From assembly GCA_904419875.1 (NCBI GenBank), contig CAJFTG010000006.1:1-64000 (forward strand): a stretch of 64,000 nucleotides of DNA. Reading direction: 5' to 3'. Each line of letters begins with the position of its first letter. The first letter of the stretch is position 1. The position numbers were made by a program, and so were the translations under genes. The notes under the pieces were generated by a model. That model had not been told where the DNA came from. It made no database searches and saw only the letters and a program-made list of their open reading frames with translations. Source of the stretch: Candidatus Avimonas caecicola. Lineage in GTDB: Bacteria > Bacillota > Clostridia > Oscillospirales > Acutalibacteraceae. Positions 51,821 through 59,943 of the stretch are shown in pieces.

Positions 51821-54004
51821 ATGGTCAGCTTTGACGGGCAGGTATGGCGGCTGCAGAACGACAGCATCGTTTACGCCGTCGGCCTGTTTGGCCGGCAGGT
51901 GGCGCAGATCGGGCTGCTTCCGGCGGATTCGCCGCTTCCCCTTTCCCCGGAGACGGCTCGGCGCCGGTGGGAGCTGCTTCCGGCGGAAGTATACCTTAAT
52001 GTAAACGACGAAGGGCTGGAATACTGCCACAACGCGCGGTACCTCCGCCCGCAGGCCAGCGAACGGGCCGTTTACAAGGACTATTACGTGCAGACCCATT
52101 GGGACAGCAGCGAGCTGGTCATCGTCCTGGCGGACGAAGGGTCGGGAGCGATGATCGAGCTGCATTACCGGCTGCACCACCAGTCGCCGGCCCTGATCCG
52201 GTATACGGTGGTGCGCAACGCCGGGACGAAGCCCCTCAAGCTCAACCATGTCTCCTCCTTCACCCTCCATCATTTCCCGTATCTGCCGAAAACGGAGGGG
52301 ATGGACGAGCTGTATCTGCACAGCTTCCCTTCCCAATGGGATTACGAGGCGGAGCACCGCCGGGACTCCTTTGCGCGGCTGGGACTCTATCCCTCCTGCT
52401 GCCGGAAGGCGTTCCATGTGGAAAGCAGCTCCGCGTGGACCTGCGGGGAGTATATCCCCACCTTTGCCGTGGAGGAGCCCGCCGCGGGAGTGACCTGGGC
52501 GGTGGAGCTTCAGCACAGCTTTGCCTGGCGCTTTGAACTGGGCGCCGGCGGGCTGGAGGGCGAACATTATTACTATATGCAGGGGGGATGCGCGAACACC
52601 CGGCACGCCGGCTGGTCGGTCACCCTCCCGCCGCAGGGATGCTTTGAAACCCCGGCCTGCGCGCTGGTGGCCGTGCGGGGCGGGCTGGACGAGGCGATGA
52701 ACGCCCTGCATGCCCACCGGCTGCAGGTCTTCCTGCGGAAAAACGACCTCGACAAAGCCCTGCCGGTCGTCTATAACGAATATATCGCGTCGGGCGGAGA
52801 CGCCGACGAAAGGTCGGTGCGGGAGCAGATCCCCTATGCGCAAAACATGGGGGCGGAATGCTTCGTCCTCGATTCCGGCTGGTATGCCTCCAAGGGGACG
52901 GGGGACGCCCGTTCGGAATGGTGGCTGACGGTGGGGGACTGGGAAGCGCCCGCCGCGCGCTGGCCGCAGGGGCTGGAGGAAACGGCCCGGCTGATCCGCC
53001 AAAGGGGGATGATCCCGGGGATCTGGCTGGAGCCGGAATGCGTCGGCCGGCTGTCGAAGGCGTTTGACGACCCGGACCTGCCCCTGATGCGGGTGGGGGG
53101 CCGGCCGGTAGAGGACGACAACCGCCGTTTCCTCAATTTTGCGGACCCGCGGGCACGGGAACGGATGGACGGCGTGATCGGCCGCCTGGTCGGGATGGGC
53201 TTCGGGTATTTCAAATTTGATTTCAACAGCGACTATTTCCCCGGCTGCGACAACGCCGAAGGAAGCCCGGTCCACGGCGGCCTGCTCCATGCGCGGGCCT
53301 ATGCGGCGTGGCTGCGGGACTTGCGGCGGCGGTATCCCGACATCCTGATTGAAAATTGCGCCAGCGGCGGCATGCGGATGGATTACGGCATCCTGCCGTA
53401 CGCCAACCTGACGTCGATCTCCGACCAGGGGGACATCGGCTGCCTGGCCAACCTGTTTTACAGCGTCAGCCGGGTGGTGCATCCGCTGCAAATGGGGAAC
53501 TGGAGCCTGCTGTACCCGCAGCAGACCGAGGCGCAGATGGGGCTTTCCCTGATGAATTCCATGCTGGGGCGGATGACCCTGGGCGGCGACATCACCCGGC
53601 TGAAGCCCGGCCAGATGAAGCTCGTCCAGCGGGCGACCGCCCTGTACAAAAGCTACCGAAACCGGCTGGCCTACAATCCGCGCGTGTATCACCTGACCCC
53701 CGACCTTCCCCAATACACGAACGAGGGGATGCTGGCGCTGGAAATCAGCTGCCGGGAGGGACGGCACCTGTTCCTCGCCGTCTGGCGGCTGAACACGGCG
53801 GAGACGGGCCTCACCCTCCGGCTGCGGGAGACGGATCGGAAGGCCGCCTACCGGGTGCGCGAATTTCCCGCCGGGACTCAAAGCACGGTGCCGGGCGGCG
53901 AGCTGCAGGACGGCTTCCGCGTCGTCCTGCCGGGCGAGAACAGCGCCCGGTTTTTCTGGATGGACAGGATGGACAGGATGGACAGACAGCCGGAGGAGCC
54001 GTAA
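51821..54004 (+). CDS. GH36 alpha-galactosidase
   Basis: A 727-residue cytosolic glycosidase, the usual length for GH36 alpha-galactosidases. An N-terminal beta-supersandwich (about 1-310) precedes the barrel. The nucleophile is Asp467 in FKFDFNSD and the acid/base is Asp535 in ISDQGD. Also seen are PGIWLEPE near 401 and ENCASGGMRMDYG near 512, both family hallmarks. The C-terminus ends in a small MDRMDRMDR repeat encoded by a 9-base tandem. GGGGGAGG precedes the ATG. It follows rpiB after 48 bases, so it is in the same operon, implying that the allose-containing or co-induced substrate carries alpha-galactosyl residues. Confidence 0.9.
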   Translation: MVSFDGQVWRLQNDSIVYAVGLFGRQVAQIGLLPADSPLPLSPETARRRWELLPAEVYLNVNDEGLEYCHNARYLRPQASERAVYKDYYVQTHWDSSELVIVLADEGSGAMIELHYRLHHQSPALIRYTVVRNAGTKPLKLNHVSSFTLHHFPYLPKTEGMDELYLHSFPSQWDYEAEHRRDSFARLGLYPSCCRKAFHVESSSAWTCGEYIPTFAVEEPAAGVTWAVELQHSFAWRFELGAGGLEGEHYYYMQGGCANTRHAGWSVTLPPQGCFETPACALVAVRGGLDEAMNALHAHRLQVFLRKNDLDKALPVVYNEYIASGGDADERSVREQIPYAQNMGAECFVLDSGWYASKGTGDARSEWWLTVGDWEAPAARWPQGLEETARLIRQRGMIPGIWLEPECVGRLSKAFDDPDLPLMRVGGRPVEDDNRRFLNFADPRARERMDGVIGRLVGMGFGYFKFDFNSDYFPGCDNAEGSPVHGGLLHARAYAAWLRDLRRRYPDILIENCASGGMRMDYGILPYANLTSISDQGDIGCLANLFYSVSRVVHPLQMGNWSLLYPQQTEAQMGLSLMNSMLGRMTLGGDITRLKPGQMKLVQRATALYKSYRNRLAYNPRVYHLTPDLPQYTNEGMLALEISCREGRHLFLAVWRLNTAETGLTLRLRETDRKAAYRVREFPAGTQSTVPGGELQDGFRVVLPGENSARFFWMDRMDRMDRQPEEP

Positions 54005-54081
54005 ACGGAAGCCGGCGGCCTTCCTCCGGGAAGCGCCGCAGCCATAAAGCCTGCACAGGCTGTAAGAAAGGATGTTGCTTC

Positions 54082-54627
54082 ATGCTGTCAAAGGAAAAGG
54101 TCGCGCAGGCGCGCGAGCGGGCGGCAGCGTATTTTGAGCGCGCCCACATCGTCCTGACGGACGAAGAAAAAGCCCAGATCGAAATTGCGGATATGGGCTT
54201 GGGGGATCTGGATTCGATGGGGCTGCAGCTGGTTACCTATGTCAGCACCGACCGCTGCTCTGCCAAAGAGCTGGTGCTGTTTCCGCATCAGACCTGCCCG
54301 GAACACCGGCATCCGCCGCTCGGCCCCGACAACCCCGGAAAGGAAGAAACCTTCCGCTGCCGCTACGGAGAGGTATACGTTTATGTGGACGGCGAACCCA
54401 CCGAAAACATCGCGGCCAGGATACCGGCCGGCCGGGAAGCGTATTTCACCGCCCGGCATCAGGTGATCCTGCATCCCGGCGAACAGTTCACGCTCCGCCC
54501 GAATACCCGCCACTGGTTTCAGGCGGGGCCGGAAGGCTGCATTGTTTCCGAGTTTTCCACCAAAAACGTGGACGAGGAGGATATTTTCACCGACCCCGCC
54601 ATCGTCCGGATGCCGGTGGAGGAATAA
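54082..54627 (+). CDS. D-lyxose/D-mannose ketol-isomerase
   Basis: A 181-residue cupin isomerase interconverting lyxose with xylulose and mannose with fructose. The metal-binding cupin pattern is PEHRHPPLG...KEETF (residues about 73-94), then YGEVYVYVDG and HQVILHPGEQFTL near 134-146. The end SEFSTKNVDEEDIFTDP is characteristic of D-lyxose isomerases. The start at 54082 follows AGAAAGGA by about nine bases. It is the last gene before a strong terminator and supplies substrate for the xylulokinase at 4951. Confidence 0.88.
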   Translation: MLSKEKVAQARERAAAYFERAHIVLTDEEKAQIEIADMGLGDLDSMGLQLVTYVSTDRCSAKELVLFPHQTCPEHRHPPLGPDNPGKEETFRCRYGEVYVYVDGEPTENIAARIPAGREAYFTARHQVILHPGEQFTLRPNTRHWFQAGPEGCIVSEFSTKNVDEEDIFTDPAIVRMPVEE

Positions 54628-54687
54628 CAAGGGCGTTCACCCCACACGGGCCCGTCTGCCCGGAGAACAAGACGGCGCTGAAACCGC

Positions 54688-54725
54688 AAAGGCCCGCCGG
54701 CCTGCAAAGCCGGCGGGCCTTTTTG
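54688..54725 (+). terminator. Intrinsic terminator of the alsE operon
   Basis: AAAGGCCCGCCGGC, 7-base loop, GCCGGCGGGCC, then TTTTT. Confidence 0.92.
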
Positions 54726-55300
54726 TATGGAAGAGGCCGGGGGATCAGGAAGGAAAACTCTCTTTGGCCGGTATCGCGCTTCAGGGGATGCCGGATGGGA
54801 AAGAGCGGTGCGATGCTGTACGGAGCTGTACGATGCTATGCGGACAATTTGGGGAATGGAAATACAAGCATCGAAACCGGGGACTTTGGGGCGGGTACTG
54901 CGTGGAACCAGCGGACAAAAATGCAAGCCGCATAGCGGAATCCATCGCCAGCCAATTAAAGGAAGAGGATTCCGGCGAACAGCGGAGAGCATCCGGCCCG
55001 TTTCCGGGCGGCAAGCAGCCGTCCTGGCGCGGGCGGCAGACCGTACCAGCGTGATGTGACACGCGCCGCCAGCAACAAAGGGCTTTGCCCGTTTGTGTAA
55101 CACCCCCGGCTTTGCCGGCGGAAGGCCGTTTCCTCTGCCTGCATACCGCAGGCCGCCCGCGCCCGCAGAGCTCCCTCTGCGGGCGGGAGGCGGATGGCGG
55201 TTTCCTCACCGGCCTGACTGCGGACCGCCGCCGCCCGTGCCGGCGGCGGAGGCGCCGGATGCCTCCGGCCGGTGCGGTCTTCCCGACCCCGGAGCGGGTT

Positions 55301-55344
55301 TTCCTGCTCCCCTGCTCCTCTGCTCCTCTGCTCCCCCGCTTTCC
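55301..55344. repeat. Pyrimidine-rich tandem repeat
   Basis: About four copies of CTGCTCCT, noncoding. Confidence 0.6.
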
Positions 55345-55439
55345 TACCTGCCTTCCTTCCTCCCCGTCTGTCCCTCGGCTCGTCTTCCCGCCTGCGGGCG
55401 GTCCGGCAGGCGGCCGCGTCCTGGCGCGGGGCGCGGAAA

Positions 55440-55476
55440 GCAGGGCACGGCGGCCGCCGTGCCCTGCTGCGTTTTT
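55440..55476. terminator. Terminator hairpin after the DUF1836 gene
   Basis: The 14-base arm GCAGGGCACGGCGG abuts its exact complement. The better T-run (GCGTTTTT) is on the plus strand, while the minus strand, used by the nearby gene, has only CTTTCC. Confidence 0.65.
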
Positions 55477-55490
55477 CGATGGGCGCAATA

Positions 55491-55543
55491 GGTGGATAGA
55501 TGCATGAGAGGATGGGTGGATGGGTGGGTGGATGGATGGATAC
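55491..55543. repeat. GGTGGATGGAT-type tandem repeat
   Basis: Degenerate 4-12 base units just after the stop of the minus-strand DUF1836 gene. Confidence 0.65.
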
Positions 55544-55557
55544 ACAGGGGCAGGGGG

Positions 55558-56160
55558 CTATTTCTCCTTTTCCCGCTCCTTCTCTTTTTTCTCCGTGTCC
55601 TTTTTCTCCGCTTTTTCCTGTTCCTTTTCCGGGTCGGCCAGGCTGTAGAGGATCCGTGCCGCCGCGGCCCGGCGGGCGTTGGCTTCCAGCGCCAGCTGGG
55701 CGGCCAGCCGGTAGAGCGCGGCCGCATCGGCTCCGGCGGCGTCCCCCAGCCGCGCGGCCGCTTCCCGCAGCGCCTGGTCGTGCGCCCGGGCGAATTCGGG
55801 ATATTGGTCGCATACCGCGCGCCCTTCGGTCAACCCGTGGACCAGCGCGTCGATCTCCGGCAGCGAGAGCACGCTTTTCAGGGTGCAGATCATCAGCAGC
55901 ATGGCGATGTGGTCGCGGTTGTATTTTTTCTTTTCCGGCCGGGGCAGCACGCCGTCCTTCACATAGTTGTTGATCATACTGGGCGTGAGCAGCCGTTCCC
56001 CTTCCGTCGCGAAGGGCTCAAGCTGGCGGTTCATAAAGGTGATGACCTGATCCATATACAGCTCCAGCTCCGGAAGGCGCTCCCAGCCGGCCAGCTCATA
56101 GCGGCCGGCGGCCTCCGCCCACTTGTTCAGCTGCCCGCGTTTTTCCTCGTCCTGCGCCAT
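55558..56160 (-). CDS. DUF1836 domain protein
   Basis: A 200-residue protein of the Firmicutes DUF1836 family, which has a winged-helix or MerR-like start and no established function. The signature is LTPSMINNYVKDGVLPRPEKK (shortened: SMINNYVKDGVLP) near residues 59-75, then KKYNRDHIAMLLMICTLKSVL and LPEIDALV. The C-terminus is a highly charged Lys/Glu tail of about 25 residues (EKEQEKAEKKDTEKKE). AAAGGAG lies eight bases before the ATG. It has its own promoter at 56232-56260, divergent from the SGNH hydrolase promoter. A regulator role is plausible. Confidence 0.82.
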   Translation of the reverse strand: MAQDEEKRGQLNKWAEAAGRYELAGWERLPELELYMDQVITFMNRQLEPFATEGERLLTPSMINNYVKDGVLPRPEKKKYNRDHIAMLLMICTLKSVLSLPEIDALVHGLTEGRAVCDQYPEFARAHDQALREAAARLGDAAGADAAALYRLAAQLALEANARRAAAARILYSLADPEKEQEKAEKKDTEKKEKEREKEK

Positions 56161-56231
56161 GGGGAAAGCTCCTTTCCAGCATGAAAATTTTTTATCTCGC
56201 AATAAAACCGTCAATTCTGGTTAATATATGT

Positions 56232-56260
56232 AGTATAGCATATCCTTAAACCGGGTGCAA
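56232..56260 (-). promoter_or_regulatory. Sigma-A promoter of the DUF1836 gene
   Basis: On the minus strand TTGCAC, 17-base spacer, TATACT. Confidence 0.8.
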
Positions 56261-56275
56261 TAACCATCCGGCTTG

Positions 56276-56304
56276 TTGACAAAACGAAAGGCACGACATA
56301 TACT
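56276..56304 (+). promoter_or_regulatory. Sigma-A promoter of the SGNH hydrolase gene
   Basis: TTGACA, 17-base spacer, TATACT. The imperfect inverted repeat CTGGTATTATAAACCAG follows directly at 56303-56319 and may be an operator. Confidence 0.85.
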
Positions 56305-56339
56305 GGTATTATAAACCAGGTCATAGGGAGAGTGAAACG

Positions 56340-57062
56340 ATGCCTGAAAGCAAGACAATCACCGTGTGGGGTGACAGCGTGATGCGCGGGGTGGTTTACA
56401 ACGAGGAAAAGGATCGTTACACCCTTCTGGAGGAAAACAGCGCGGACGGGGCCTCCCGCCGCCTTGGGCTGACGCTGAACAACCGGGCGCGGATGGGCTG
56501 CACGGTCACCAAGGGCCTGGCCATCCTGAAAAAGGACCTGCAGGCCGGGGTGGAAGGCGATGCGGCGCTGATTGAGTTCGGCGGGAACGACTGCGATTAC
56601 CACTGGGAGCAGATTGCCGCCGACCCGGATAAGGACCACCAGCCGAAAACGCCCCTTTCCCTGTTTACCGCCCAGCTGCGGGAGATGGTGCGGCTGGTTC
56701 GGGAACGGGGGATGGCGCCGGTGATGATGACCCTGCCGCCTATTGATGCGCAGCGGTATTTCCGCTTCTTTACCCGCGGCGGCCTCAGCAAGGAAAACAT
56801 CCTGCGCTGGCTGGGGGATGTCCAGCATATCTACCGCTGGCACGAGCGGTATAACGCCGCCGTGGTGCAGGTTGCCGAAGAATGCGGCTGTCCGCTGGCC
56901 GGCGTACGGGAAGCCTTCCTCTGCGAGCGTCGGGTGGGCGACCTGCTGTGCGCGGACGGGATTCACCCCAACCGCCAGGGGCACGCCCTGATCGAGACGG
57001 TTCTGGAACGGTTCGGCCTGAGCATCGGCCGCGGGATGATTGAGAGCGTCCCGGCCTGCTGA
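56340..57062 (+). CDS. SGNH/GDSL-family esterase
   Basis: A 240-residue cytosolic hydrolase with the SGNH fold. The nucleophile is Ser13 in WGDSVM; the oxyanion residues are in the FGGND block near residue 82; the catalytic Asp206 and His209 are in DGIHPN. No signal peptide, so it probably removes acyl groups from imported sugars or other small esters. GGGAGAG precedes the ATG. It is monocistronic between its own promoter and a terminator. Confidence 0.85.
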   Translation: MPESKTITVWGDSVMRGVVYNEEKDRYTLLEENSADGASRRLGLTLNNRARMGCTVTKGLAILKKDLQAGVEGDAALIEFGGNDCDYHWEQIAADPDKDHQPKTPLSLFTAQLREMVRLVRERGMAPVMMTLPPIDAQRYFRFFTRGGLSKENILRWLGDVQHIYRWHERYNAAVVQVAEECGCPLAGVREAFLCERRVGDLLCADGIHPNRQGHALIETVLERFGLSIGRGMIESVPAC

Positions 57063-57092
57063 CAAAATCAACGCCCGGAGGGCGGGAAACCA

Positions 57093-57138
57093 ACACGGCT
57101 TGCGCGCCATGCACGATGGTCCGCAAGCCGTGTTTCTC
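57093..57138 (+). terminator. Intrinsic terminator of the SGNH hydrolase gene
   Basis: ACACGGCTTGCG pairs with CGCAAGCCGTGT, followed by TTTCTC. Confidence 0.8.
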
Positions 57139-57230
57139 TGATGGGGCCTGCGTCCGGGCGGGTCCCCGCGGGGGACGGCGGCCCTTTGTGCGGCGGCCGC
57201 CGGGCGGGAGCGGGGCGCTCTGCCGGCGGT

Positions 57231-57848
57231 TCAGCGCTTTTTCCCCGCGCCGCCCAGCGGTTGAGGCGGACGGTTAAGCATTCCGAGCCCGTGCAGCATC
57301 AGGGCTTCCGCCGTCTGCGCGATCTCCTGGGCGGAAGCGGTCATCCCGTCGTCCAGCCATTTCCGCAGCAGGCCGATGCAGCCGGCGCTGGCGAAAGCGT
57401 AGAAATACTCGATCTGCCGGGGGGCTACGCCCGGATAGTGCCTGAGATAGGTTTCCATGCAGCGCTCCCGCCCCATGCTGAGCAGACGGAGAAGAAAGCC
57501 TTTGTCCCCGTAATCGCTCAGGGTGACCGTGCACAGGTCGGCATTGTCCTTCAGGCAGCGGAAGATGGCGGCGCTGATTTCCACCGGGTTGAAGGGCGTT
57601 CCCTGGTCGGCAAGCAGGGGGGCGAGTGCCTGCTCGAATTCCGCCTGCATTTCGTCCTCGATCTGGCGCAGGAGGTCGTCCACGTCGGTGTAATGCGCGT
57701 AAAACGTGCTGCGGTTCAGCCCGGCTGTTTCGCACAGCTCCGTGACCGAGATGCTCTGGATGGGCTTTTTCCGAAGGAGCTGCATAAACGCCCGCCGGAT
57801 GAGAAGCCGGGAAACGCGGGTGCGGTGGTCGTTCGTCCGTTTGCCCAC
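57231..57848 (-). CDS. TetR/AcrR-family transcriptional regulator
   Basis: A 205-residue repressor. The N-terminal helix-turn-helix reads IQSISVTELCETAGLNRSTFYAHYTDV (residues about 29-55; broken here as SVTELCETAGLNRSTFYAHY). The remaining helices form a ligand-binding domain. GTG at 57848 is chosen for AAAGGGGA eight bases upstream; the frame continues upstream but without a site, and the extension would be unusual for the family. It is divergent from the epimerase gene at 58120, with promoters that overlap, so it probably controls that gene and itself. Confidence 0.85.
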   Translation of the reverse strand: MGKRTNDHRTRVSRLLIRRAFMQLLRKKPIQSISVTELCETAGLNRSTFYAHYTDVDDLLRQIEDEMQAEFEQALAPLLADQGTPFNPVEISAAIFRCLKDNADLCTVTLSDYGDKGFLLRLLSMGRERCMETYLRHYPGVAPRQIEYFYAFASAGCIGLLRKWLDDGMTASAQEIAQTAEALMLHGLGMLNRPPQPLGGAGKKR

Positions 57849-57986
57849 GGGCTCGTCCCCTTTCTTCCGCGGGGAGCGCCCGTCCGCGGACAGCTCCCGT
57901 TTGTAAATTTTCTGTGTTGCGGGGAGGATAACCGACAGCTTGTGTCGGAAATGTGGATTATCCGTTTTTTGTTCACAAAATGAGGA

Positions 57987-58015
57987 TTGCTCCTCTTCCA
58001 TGAGGACAGTATACT
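57987..58015 (+). promoter_or_regulatory. Promoter of the epimerase gene
   Basis: TTGCTC, 17-base spacer, TATACT. The -10 box shares the palindrome AGTATACT with the opposite promoter. Confidence 0.7.
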
Positions 58016-58037
58016 ATAGGTAGAAGGACAAAATCAA
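58008..58037 (-). promoter_or_regulatory. Promoter of the tetR gene
   Basis: On the minus strand TTGATT, 18-base spacer, TATACT. It overlaps the plus-strand promoter. Confidence 0.6.
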
Positions 58038-58119
58038 CAAACAGACTGTGAACGCTTTTACGCGTTGGCGCCGGCCCGCCCGGAGGGGCTTCGGGCGGGG
58101 CAGCCAAGGAGGGATGAGG

Positions 58120-59133
58120 ATGAACACCCTGTATATTATAACCGGCGCGGCCGGCCACCTGGGGAGCACGATCTTGCGCAAGCTCCGCCGGGCGGGGGCG
58201 GCGGTGCGCGGTCTGCTTCTGCCGGACGAGCAGCCTCCCGTTCCCGTGCGGGAGGGGGAGGGCCGGCTCGCCTATATCCGCGGGGACGTGCGGGACAGGG
58301 CCTCCCTCCGCCCCCTGTTCGAGGGCACGGAAAACCGCCGGGTGGTGGTGTTCCACACCGCGGGCATCATCGACATCGCGGATGAGATCACCCCCTCGAT
58401 GGCGGCGGTCAACGTGGGCGGCACCAGGAATGTGATCGCCCTTTGCCGGGAGCGGGAAAACTGCCGACTGGTATATGTCAGTTCGGTGCACGCCATCCCG
58501 GAGAAGGATTCCCTCCACGTGTTGGAGGAGGTGCGGCATTTTTCGCCGGACGAGGTGGTGGGCGGCTATGCCAAGACCAAGGCGGCGGCCACCCAGGCGG
58601 TGATGGACGCTGCCCGGGAGGGACTGGACGCCGTGGTGGTGCATCCCTCCGGCATTCTGGGCCCCTACGATTCTTCCCGCAACCATCTGGTGCAGCTGGT
58701 GAGCGATTATCTGCACGGCCGGCTGCCGGCCTGCGTAAACGGGGGCTACGATTTCGTGGATGTCCGGGATGTAGCGGACGGCTGCCTGGCGGCGGCGGAA
58801 AAGGGGCGCAGCGGCGAATGCTATATCCTGTCCAACCGGCACTATGAAGTCAAGGATGTGCTGGGGATGGTCAAGAAAATCGAAGGCGGCCGCCGCCTTC
58901 CCGTGCTGCCGATGTGGATGGCCCGCGCCGCGGCCCCGGCGATCGGCTGGGCGGCCCGCCGGAAGAAGCGCCGCCCGCTATATACCCGGTATTCCCTGTA
59001 TACCCTGCAGAGCAACGACCGCTTTTCCCACGACAAGGCGACCCGGGAGCTGGGGTATCATCCCCGCGACCTGTACCAGACCATCGCGGACACCATTGCC
59101 TGGATGCTCCGCCGCCCGGTCCCGTCGGCGTGA
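58120..59133 (+). CDS. NAD-dependent epimerase/dehydratase (extended SDR)
   Basis: A 337-residue oxidoreductase. The nucleotide-binding motif is ITGAAGHLGSTIL (residues 7-19). The catalytic segment is YVSSVHAI with the serine near residue 125, and YAKTKAAA holds the Tyr-x-x-x-Lys pair near 150. HPSGILGPYD is typical of extended SDRs. The C-terminal third has a basic segment (ARRKKRRPLYTRY). Substrate unknown; nucleotide-sugar or dihydroflavonol-type substrates are usual. ATG at 58120 is used because AAGGAGGG is about seven bases upstream; the ATG at 58114 is too close. Confidence 0.82.
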   Translation: MNTLYIITGAAGHLGSTILRKLRRAGAAVRGLLLPDEQPPVPVREGEGRLAYIRGDVRDRASLRPLFEGTENRRVVVFHTAGIIDIADEITPSMAAVNVGGTRNVIALCRERENCRLVYVSSVHAIPEKDSLHVLEEVRHFSPDEVVGGYAKTKAAATQAVMDAAREGLDAVVVHPSGILGPYDSSRNHLVQLVSDYLHGRLPACVNGGYDFVDVRDVADGCLAAAEKGRSGECYILSNRHYEVKDVLGMVKKIEGGRRLPVLPMWMARAAAPAIGWAARRKKRRPLYTRYSLYTLQSNDRFSHDKATRELGYHPRDLYQTIADTIAWMLRRPVPSA

Positions 59134-59194
59134 ACAAAGGGACGAATGAGACGGACGAGACGGCAGGGACAGTAGGGACGGCGGCGGAACGCCG

Positions 59195-59242
59195 ACAAAC
59201 GGAAAGCCCGGACGCATTTTTACGTCCGGGCTTTCCGTTTGT
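59195..59242 (+). terminator. Intrinsic terminator of the epimerase gene
   Basis: A perfect 20-base-pair stem (ACAAACGGAAAGCCCGGACG and its complement) with an 8-base loop. T-rich on the exit side. Confidence 0.9.
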
Positions 59243-59518
59243 CCTGTTCCGGCGACCTGCCGTCCGGGGAAGCGGCGCGGGCGTCTACCGCGCGGGAGCG
59301 GGGGGTCAAGGGGGCAAGGGTTCAAGGGAACGCGGGAGCGCAGGGGCGCAGGAGCAAGGAAAGCGTGGAAGCGCGGAAGAACGGAAGCTCGGGACAAGAG
59401 TACGAGCAGTTTTCAGATTTTCCCTTGCGCTCCTTGCCTTTCCTCCCTTGCCGGCGGACGCACGCTGGCCGGCCGCATGACATGGGGGAACTGGAAGCTG
59501 CGGGACAGCCCCCTAGAA

Positions 59519-59551
59519 CAACAGACGCCGCGGTATAAGCGGCGTCTGTTG
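59519..59551 (-). terminator. Terminator of the small minus-strand gene
   Basis: CAACAGACGCCGC pairs with GCGGCGTCTGTTG across a 7-base loop, about 40 bases after the stop at 59590. Confidence 0.75.
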
Positions 59552-59589
59552 AGGCGGACATAAAATCCGGACGTATTTTCGCGGGGGAC

Positions 59590-59850
59590 TTATTTTTTCT
59601 CGCTTTCGGGGCCGTACAGGTTCAGGCGGAACAGGCGGCTCTCGTCGTCGGGATCGTTGCAGATCACGACCGCTTCCCCGACATTGCCCCAATCGATGGT
59701 ACCGGCCAGCGCCAGAAGCTGGGTTAACCGGCTTTTCAGATTGAGCACGTCGCCGTCGGCAGTTTTCAGATACACGTCGCCCTTCGCCGTCTGCGCAAAT
59801 TCCATGAGCTTGGCGAAATCAAAGTTGTGGATGGTTAAGCCCTGTGCCAT
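59590..59850 (-). CDS. Small conserved protein, function unknown
   Basis: An 86-residue acidic-neutral protein. A helical start (FDFAKLMEFAQTAKG) is followed by DVYLKTADGDVLNLKSRLTQLLAL, split by a short turn, and a beta-like VVICNDPDDESRLFRLNLYG. Similar short proteins occur in Clostridia, as I recall, sometimes under unreliable names; no function is known. AAAGGAG lies ten bases before the ATG, and a good promoter and terminator frame it, so it is a real single-gene unit. Confidence 0.8.
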   Translation of the reverse strand: MAQGLTIHNFDFAKLMEFAQTAKGDVYLKTADGDVLNLKSRLTQLLALAGTIDWGNVGEAVVICNDPDDESRLFRLNLYGPESEKK

Positions 59851-59914
59851 AATCCAGTCGCTCCTTTCAACTGAGAGGTCTATAGCGTTGTCTTGTTCTT
59901 TTCCTACGCTTTCT

Positions 59915-59943
59915 ATTATATCCAGGCAGGGGCAAGACTTCAA
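59915..59943 (-). promoter_or_regulatory. Sigma-A promoter of the small conserved gene
   Basis: On the minus strand TTGAAG, 17-base spacer, perfect TATAAT. Confidence 0.8.

Larger units (their letters stand above)
54726..55557. other. Long intergenic region without a supported gene
   Basis: Frames on both strands have arginine/proline-rich low-complexity translations and no ribosome binding sites. Tandem repeats of CTGCTCCT type (55301-55344) and GGTGGATGGAT type (55491-55543) are present. Confidence 0.6.
59134..59589. other. Intergenic region between convergent genes
   Basis: No gene seen. It contains two terminators and a purine-rich low-complexity stretch (about 59285-59400). Confidence 0.65.

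Noticed and set aside
54726-55476. Possible plus-strand transcript ending at the hairpin at 55440
   Set aside because: The T-run favours the plus strand, but no plus promoter or gene is visible upstream, and the hairpin lies at a normal distance after the minus-strand DUF1836 gene.
58047-58062. GTGAACGCTTTTACGC as a further LacI-type operator
   Set aside because: The centre and spacing do not match the consensus, and the adjacent genes are controlled by a TetR regulator.
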